Shown piece after piece: positions 60,233 to 64,000 of a DNA stretch of 64,000 nt. Under the pieces are notes generated by a model. That model made no database searches and had not been told where the DNA came from. It worked only from the letters and a program-made list of their open reading frames with translations. Position 1 is the first letter of the stretch; each line of letters opens with the position of its first letter. Both the position numbers and the translations under genes were made by a program. Origin of the DNA: Aggregatilineales bacterium (GTDB taxonomy: Bacteria; Chloroflexota; Anaerolineae; Aggregatilineales; Phototrophicaceae); assembly GCA_030834905.1 (NCBI GenBank), contig JAUQWZ010000034.1, positions 434,001-498,000 on the forward strand, read 5' to 3'.

Positions 60233-61567
60233 ATGAAGTTCCTCATCATCCCCTCTTCCCTCGACCTGACACAGCCTTTCAGCGCCACGCCTGCCTGGTG
60301 GCAGTTGATGAAGGGCTTGTATGAGATCGGCGTGGACGTGATCGCCTCGCCCTATCAGGGACCCGCCATCGAGACGCTGTGGTGGCGCGCTGCCCCCAAC
60401 CCCGCCAAACTGCAAGGCGACCTGTTCAGGTTGGGACGCGAGTCGCTGCGCAAAATCACCGGCAGCCACCAACCGTCCAGCGCGTCAAACGTAGGGGCGC
60501 AGCGTGCTGCGCCCCTACAGTCAGCGGACGCAGCATCTTCCTCCTCCCTCCCTGAGGGAGAGACGGGTGAGCAAGCAAAGATGAAAGCGTCCACGCTCCC
60601 CCTCTCCCCGCTTGCGTGGGAGAGGGGGCTGGGGGATGAGGGGACAGAATCATCCCCCGACCGCCTCATCCGCCGCGTCGCCCAGACGACGATTGCCCCG
60701 CTGTGGCTGCGCCACGTGGATCGCCTGCTCACGCGCGAGCCGGACATCGACGCCGTGATCATCCTGACCGCGCCGCTGAATCATCTGGTCGGTCTGGCGG
60801 GTGAAATACAGCGCAGGCACCACAAGCCGGTCTTCTACTACGACGGCGACGTACCCGCCAGCCTGCCCGATATGCAGGGGTTCGCCAGCGGCTTTCGCAT
60901 CTATCAGGGCGCTGATGTGACCGAATACACCGCCTTTATCAGCAACAGCCGGGGCGGTGCCGAGACGATCCGGGCGATGGGCGCGCGCGCCGTTCACACG
61001 CTCTACTACGGCGCTGACCCGGACGTGTTCAGCCCGGTAGACGTACCGGCGCAGGACATTGACGTGTTCTTTTACGGACACGGGCGTGAATATCGCGCTG
61101 AGTGGATCGAGGCAATGCTCACCGCGCCGTCCAACGCGCTGGCGGACGCGCGGTTTGCGGTACGCGGCACTAAGCTGGGCGATCTGGGGCGCGTCGAAAT
61201 GCTGCCCTATCTCTCGTTCAGCAAGCTGCGCCAGTACGCCAGCCGCAGCCGGATCAATCTGGTCATCACCCGCGCCGCCCACGCCAGCGTCTACGCCTCA
61301 TCATCATCGCGCCCATTTGAGCTGGCGAGCATGGGCTGCTGCATGGTGGCAAATCCGTATCTCGGCATCGAAGAATGGTTCGAGCCGGGAAAAGAGGTCT
61401 TCGTCGTCAATTCATCTGAAGAAGCGGTTGATCGCTACCGCTATTTACTGGCGCACGAGGGCGAGCGCCGCGCCGCCGGGGAAGCCGCGCGGGCGCGGGT
61501 GCTGGGGCAGCACACCTTCCGTCACCGGGCGCAGCAGTTGGTGGAGATCGTCAGTTCATACCTTTGA
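60233..61567 (+). CDS. CgeB-like glycosyltransferase with in-frame repeat insertion
   Basis: 444 residues. N-terminal segments such as KFLIIPSSLDLTQPF and the C-terminal block are like the CgeB/glycosyl transferase group 1 domain. The latter has SSSSRPFELASMGCCMVANP, then IEEWFEPGKEVFVV, then LAHEGERRAAGEAAR. Residues about 84-141 (60484-60655) are unlike the rest: they are the in-frame translation of intergenic repeats, a GTAGGGGCGCAGC hairpin and CCCTCTCC/GGAGAGGG elements. The frame is unbroken, so the protein may carry a disordered insert between two Rossmann lobes. RBS TAGGAGG. It lies seven bases after the sulfatase-fold gene. Confidence 0.85.
   Translation: MKFLIIPSSLDLTQPFSATPAWWQLMKGLYEIGVDVIASPYQGPAIETLWWRAAPNPAKLQGDLFRLGRESLRKITGSHQPSSASNVGAQRAAPLQSADAASSSSLPEGETGEQAKMKASTLPLSPLAWERGLGDEGTESSPDRLIRRVAQTTIAPLWLRHVDRLLTREPDIDAVIILTAPLNHLVGLAGEIQRRHHKPVFYYDGDVPASLPDMQGFASGFRIYQGADVTEYTAFISNSRGGAETIRAMGARAVHTLYYGADPDVFSPVDVPAQDIDVFFYGHGREYRAEWIEAMLTAPSNALADARFAVRGTKLGDLGRVEMLPYLSFSKLRQYASRSRINLVITRAAHASVYASSSSRPFELASMGCCMVANPYLGIEEWFEPGKEVFVVNSSEEAVDRYRYLLAHEGERRAAGEAARARVLGQHTFRHRAQQLVEIVSSYL
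60491..60518. repeat. GTAGGGGCGCAGC/GCTGCGCCCCTAC hairpin inside a coding region
   Basis: Perfect 13-base arms with a two-base loop. Same family as intergenic copies at 35490, 35535 and 44848. Confidence 0.85.
60545..60640. repeat. CCCTCTCCC/GGGAGAGGG elements inside a coding region
   Basis: TCCCTGAGGGA near 60549 and CCCCCTCTCCC (60598-60608) with GGGAGAGGGGG (60618-60628), followed by CTGGGGGATGAGG. It belongs to the family seen between genes at 15833. Confidence 0.8.
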
Positions 61568-61655
61568 ACCACCAAGACACAGAGGGCACAAAGGGGGCTA
61601 AGGGGCGCTGCGCGCCTACTCCTTGTTCTCGGTGATCTTTGTATCTTGGTGGTTC
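61566..61655. repeat. Complete GAACCACCAAG inverted repeat
   Basis: GAACCACCAAG (61566-61576) is mirrored by CTTGGTGGTTC (61645-61655), with further pairing of ACACAGAG...CTTTGTAT inside. It starts within the glycosyltransferase stop codon and lies between convergent genes. A half copy is at 35453. Confidence 0.8.
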
Positions 61656-61702
61656 AGAAACATTTTTCACGTTCCGCGCGGCTTTGCGACTCAGCCGCTT
61701 GT

Positions 61703-62995
61703 TTAGCCGCCTTCACCTTCCAGGTCGGCTTCGGCGGTGGCTTCGGCGTCGTCGCTGAAGACGGGCGAGATATCCGCCCCACACTGTACCATCAGCGATT
61801 CCATCGTCGCCAGCCGGTTGGTGTCGGGCGCGGCGCTGTCACGCTCAATCTCATAGCCCTCTTCCAGCAGCGTCACCGCCGCATTACACTCGCCAATCGC
61901 CAGATGCGCCTGCGCCGCCGAAAGGAAATGCGCCGGGTTGGTCGTGCCGCTGCGGATTAACTGCTGGTAGGTCGAAACCGCGCCCTGCGCGTCGCCCGCC
62001 AGCATCAGCAGCGCCCCTTTGAAGCTCAGGCAGGCGCGATTTTGCGGGTCGATCTGGACGCAGCGGTCGATATATTCCATCGCCTGCTCGCGCTCGCCAA
62101 AGGCAAACGACGATACGTAGCTCATCATGTAGAGCGCATCGCGGTTCTGAGGATTTAGCTCCAGCACATCCAGCACCAGTTCGCGGGCGCGCTCGTAATT
62201 CTCCAGCGCAAGCTCCACCCAGGCGAGATCGATGGCAATGTAAGGCAGATTTGGCGCGATCTCCAGCGCCGTCCGAAAGGCAGCTTGCGCTTCCAGCAGC
62301 GAAAATTGCGAGAACAGGACCAGTCCGCTGACGTAATTCACCTCAAAGCTGTCGGGGTCAAGCGCCAGGGCGCGGTCAACTGTCGCCTGAGCCAGCTCCG
62401 GGCGGTTGGCGTCGAGGTAGGCTTCCGCCATAAACGCCAGCGACCGGGCGCTGTTGGGATCAATGGACAGCGCTTGCAGGGCGCTGGCAATCGCTTCCGC
62501 CGGACGATTATTGCGATCCAGCGCCAGCGCCCGAATCGCCCAGGCGTCGGACGAAAACGGGTTCGCCGTCACGGTGCGCTCCGCCATTTCCAGCGCCTCG
62601 GCGCTGCGCCCTTCCATGATCAAGCCAAAAGTGACGCGGTAATGAACGTCCACGTCGTTGGGCGCGTTTTCGAGCACCGCCTGATATTTCTGGAGCGCCT
62701 CTTCAATCGCGCCCGCCGCCCAGGCGTCGTTCGCCTGGGCGATCTGCTGTCCGGGATCAACCGTCGGCAGCGGCGTCGGCGCGGTCACCGTAGAAAGCCC
62801 ACTCTGGGCGCTGTTGACCAGATTATCGACAAACGACTGCACCGGCGGACCAAATTCGTCGCGCCGTTCGTACACCTGCCAGCCCAGAAAGAGGATGATC
62901 GGCGTCAGAATCCACAGCCAGAGCCAGCGCAGTGAAAACAGGTGGCGCTTGGGTTTATGCCCCACCCGGTAACGCTTCGGTGTTTTGAGATACAT
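61703..62995 (-). CDS. Membrane-anchored TPR protein
   Basis: 430 residues: basic start (KTPKRYRVGHKPKRH), transmembrane helix (about 24-42), Thr/Pro linker, then eight or so tetratricopeptide repeats (about 85-390). Each is marked by patterns such as AEALEMAERTVTANPFSSDAW and LAQATVDRALALDPDSFEV. The tail is acidic. TPRs scaffold protein complexes; the bulk should lie outside the membrane. It starts six bases after the next TPR gene and is co-transcribed with it. Confidence 0.9.
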   Translation of the reverse strand: MYLKTPKRYRVGHKPKRHLFSLRWLWLWILTPIILFLGWQVYERRDEFGPPVQSFVDNLVNSAQSGLSTVTAPTPLPTVDPGQQIAQANDAWAAGAIEEALQKYQAVLENAPNDVDVHYRVTFGLIMEGRSAEALEMAERTVTANPFSSDAWAIRALALDRNNRPAEAIASALQALSIDPNSARSLAFMAEAYLDANRPELAQATVDRALALDPDSFEVNYVSGLVLFSQFSLLEAQAAFRTALEIAPNLPYIAIDLAWVELALENYERARELVLDVLELNPQNRDALYMMSYVSSFAFGEREQAMEYIDRCVQIDPQNRACLSFKGALLMLAGDAQGAVSTYQQLIRSGTTNPAHFLSAAQAHLAIGECNAAVTLLEEGYEIERDSAAPDTNRLATMESLMVQCGADISPVFSDDAEATAEADLEGEGG

Positions 62996-63001
62996 TCGCG
63001 G

Positions 63002-64000
63002 TCAGCCCCCGATTGGCGTCGGCGGAACCGCCGTTGGCGGAATAGCAGTCGGCAGCGCGCGCCCCTGAAAGCCGGTGCAGTTGGATGACACCGTGATCAG
63101 CCGCAGCCCTTCGACGGTATTGGTATACACCGGGTTAGTGTCCACGCGCGCCTCAGGCGATATCCGGTTGACGGTTTGCGTCAGCACTTCCCAGGCGGTC
63201 TGGCACTCTTCCGGCGTATCGGCAAGATAATAGTGCGCCAAGCCGCGAATGTAATCACAGCGAATGTCGTGATCGTCGTTCCCAGTTGCAATACATTGGT
63301 CAAACGACTCAATCGCGCTTTCGTAGTTGCGCTGGCTGTACTGAGATTGACCCAGACTCGCCCAGGCAGCGGCATATTCCGGGTTGATGTTGACGGCTTC
63401 CTGACAGTAATCCTCGGCGCGGGCGTTCTCGCGCGCTTCGAAATAAGCGTCGCACAGACGCAGGTAAGCGCGGGCGTTTTCGGGCTGCATCGCCAGCACC
63501 AGTTCGTACAGGGCGATGGCTTCCGCCCGCCGTTCAACCGCCAGCATCGAATCTTCCACCCGCTGCGCCTGAACGCGGTACTGCGACGCCAGCTCAAAGT
63601 AGGTTCCCGCCACGTTCGGATTCAGCGCCAGCGCCTGTTCAAGCTGTTCGATGGCTTCATCCGAGCGCCCGACCCAGGTCAGCGAATACGAATAGATGCG
63701 CCGGGAAGTGGGGTCGTTCGGGTCAAGTCGAATGGCTTCCTCGGCTTCCTGAAGCGCCACGTCGTAACGGTCAATGCTGAGATAGGCGCTGCTCAGGGCG
63801 GCGTGCAGCGGCGCGAAATTGCGGTCAACGTTGAGTCCCGCCTGCCCGACTGGAATCGCCTGTTCCGGCGAGCCGCTGAGATCGAGCGCGCGCGTTTTCA
63901 GAGCGTAGCCGCGCGGGTCGTTCGGATTGGCGCTGATCGCCTGATCGCCGACGGCGATAGCCTCAGCATAGTAGTTGACGTTCTCGCCGCCCAGGTCAAG
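63002..64000 (-). CDS. TPR protein (N-terminus beyond the window)
   Basis: Open to the right edge without a start codon, at least 332 residues. Tetratricopeptide repeats are evident (EEAIRLDPNDPTSRRIYSYS, EQALALNPNVAGTYFELASQ, QEAVNINPEYAAAW), and more repeats continue upstream (EAIAVGDQAISANPNDPRGY). The C-terminus is a Pro/Thr-rich tail. It is the upstream partner of the membrane TPR protein. A GTG at 63760 is in frame but mid-repeat, so it is not a plausible start. Confidence 0.88.
   Translation of the reverse strand, partial: LDLGGENVNYYAEAIAVGDQAISANPNDPRGYALKTRALDLSGSPEQAIPVGQAGLNVDRNFAPLHAALSSAYLSIDRYDVALQEAEEAIRLDPNDPTSRRIYSYSLTWVGRSDEAIEQLEQALALNPNVAGTYFELASQYRVQAQRVEDSMLAVERRAEAIALYELVLAMQPENARAYLRLCDAYFEARENARAEDYCQEAVNINPEYAAAWASLGQSQYSQRNYESAIESFDQCIATGNDDHDIRCDYIRGLAHYYLADTPEECQTAWEVLTQTVNRISPEARVDTNPVYTNTVEGLRLITVSSNCTGFQGRALPTAIPPTAVPPTPIGG

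Overview
The window is a dense, GC-rich bacterial chromosome segment with no phage, transposase, rRNA or CRISPR. It looks like a member of the Chloroflexota, probably an Anaerolineae-like lineage. This rests on the gene repertoire: F420-type nitroreductase-like protein, lipoprotein fusing a solute-binding domain to a von Willebrand A domain, GldA/F/G-DUF4340 ABC operon, many GAF histidine kinases, FHA proteins, and several families of short palindromic intergenic repeats. No marker gene fixes the taxonomy, so this is inference. GTG and TTG starts are common. Two tRNA genes are present, Val(GAC) and Gly(GCC).

Layout. 1-5.1 kb: the end of a sugar-uptake and glycan-degradation operon (two ABC permeases, a GH31 glycosidase, a secreted GH99/71-like protein). 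5.2-10.2 kb: a CopB-type metal ATPase with a His-rich tail, tRNA-Val, an ArsR-like repressor with a striking palindromic operator, OsmC-like and hypothetical genes. 10.4-19.3 kb, mostly minus strand: LysM/SdrD-like surface proteins, inositol monophosphatase, cold-shock protein, an RlmD-like methyltransferase lacking its usual catalytic Cys, and a large class A PBP. 19.5-33 kb: F420-type reductase, alanine dehydrogenase, a VWA protein with a long Ala/Thr stalk, threonine dehydratase, methyltransferase, a pair of solute-binding proteins (one with VWA), a P-loop kinase, and a helix-turn-helix-like/FHA protein. 33-39 kb: a VIT-VWA protein, a Zn-PLC-like protein with an esterase lipoprotein, beta-phosphoglucomutase, tRNA-Gly and FKBP.

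39-49 kb: a PA14/SH3b secreted protein, the GldA-GldF-GldG-DUF4340 ABC operon, then the most unusual locus: an FHA-FHA-TIR protein whose stop codon overlaps the start of a CcrM-like (GANTC-type) DNA methyltransferase, followed closely by a GAF histidine kinase. 49-57 kb: a CoaE-GNAT fusion, an MFS exporter, a protein with a C-terminal J domain, small membrane proteins and a multi-GAF hybrid kinase. 57-64 kb: MaoC-type hydratase, a sulfatase-fold enzyme coupled to a CgeB-like glycosyltransferase that carries intergenic repeats in frame inside its coding sequence, and two TPR proteins, the last cut by the window end.

The recurring themes are cell-surface display (VWA, LysM, SH3b, SdrD-like, TPR) and phospho-signalling (two FHA proteins, two GAF kinases). 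At least five families of palindromic repeats lie between genes, often just after stop codons.
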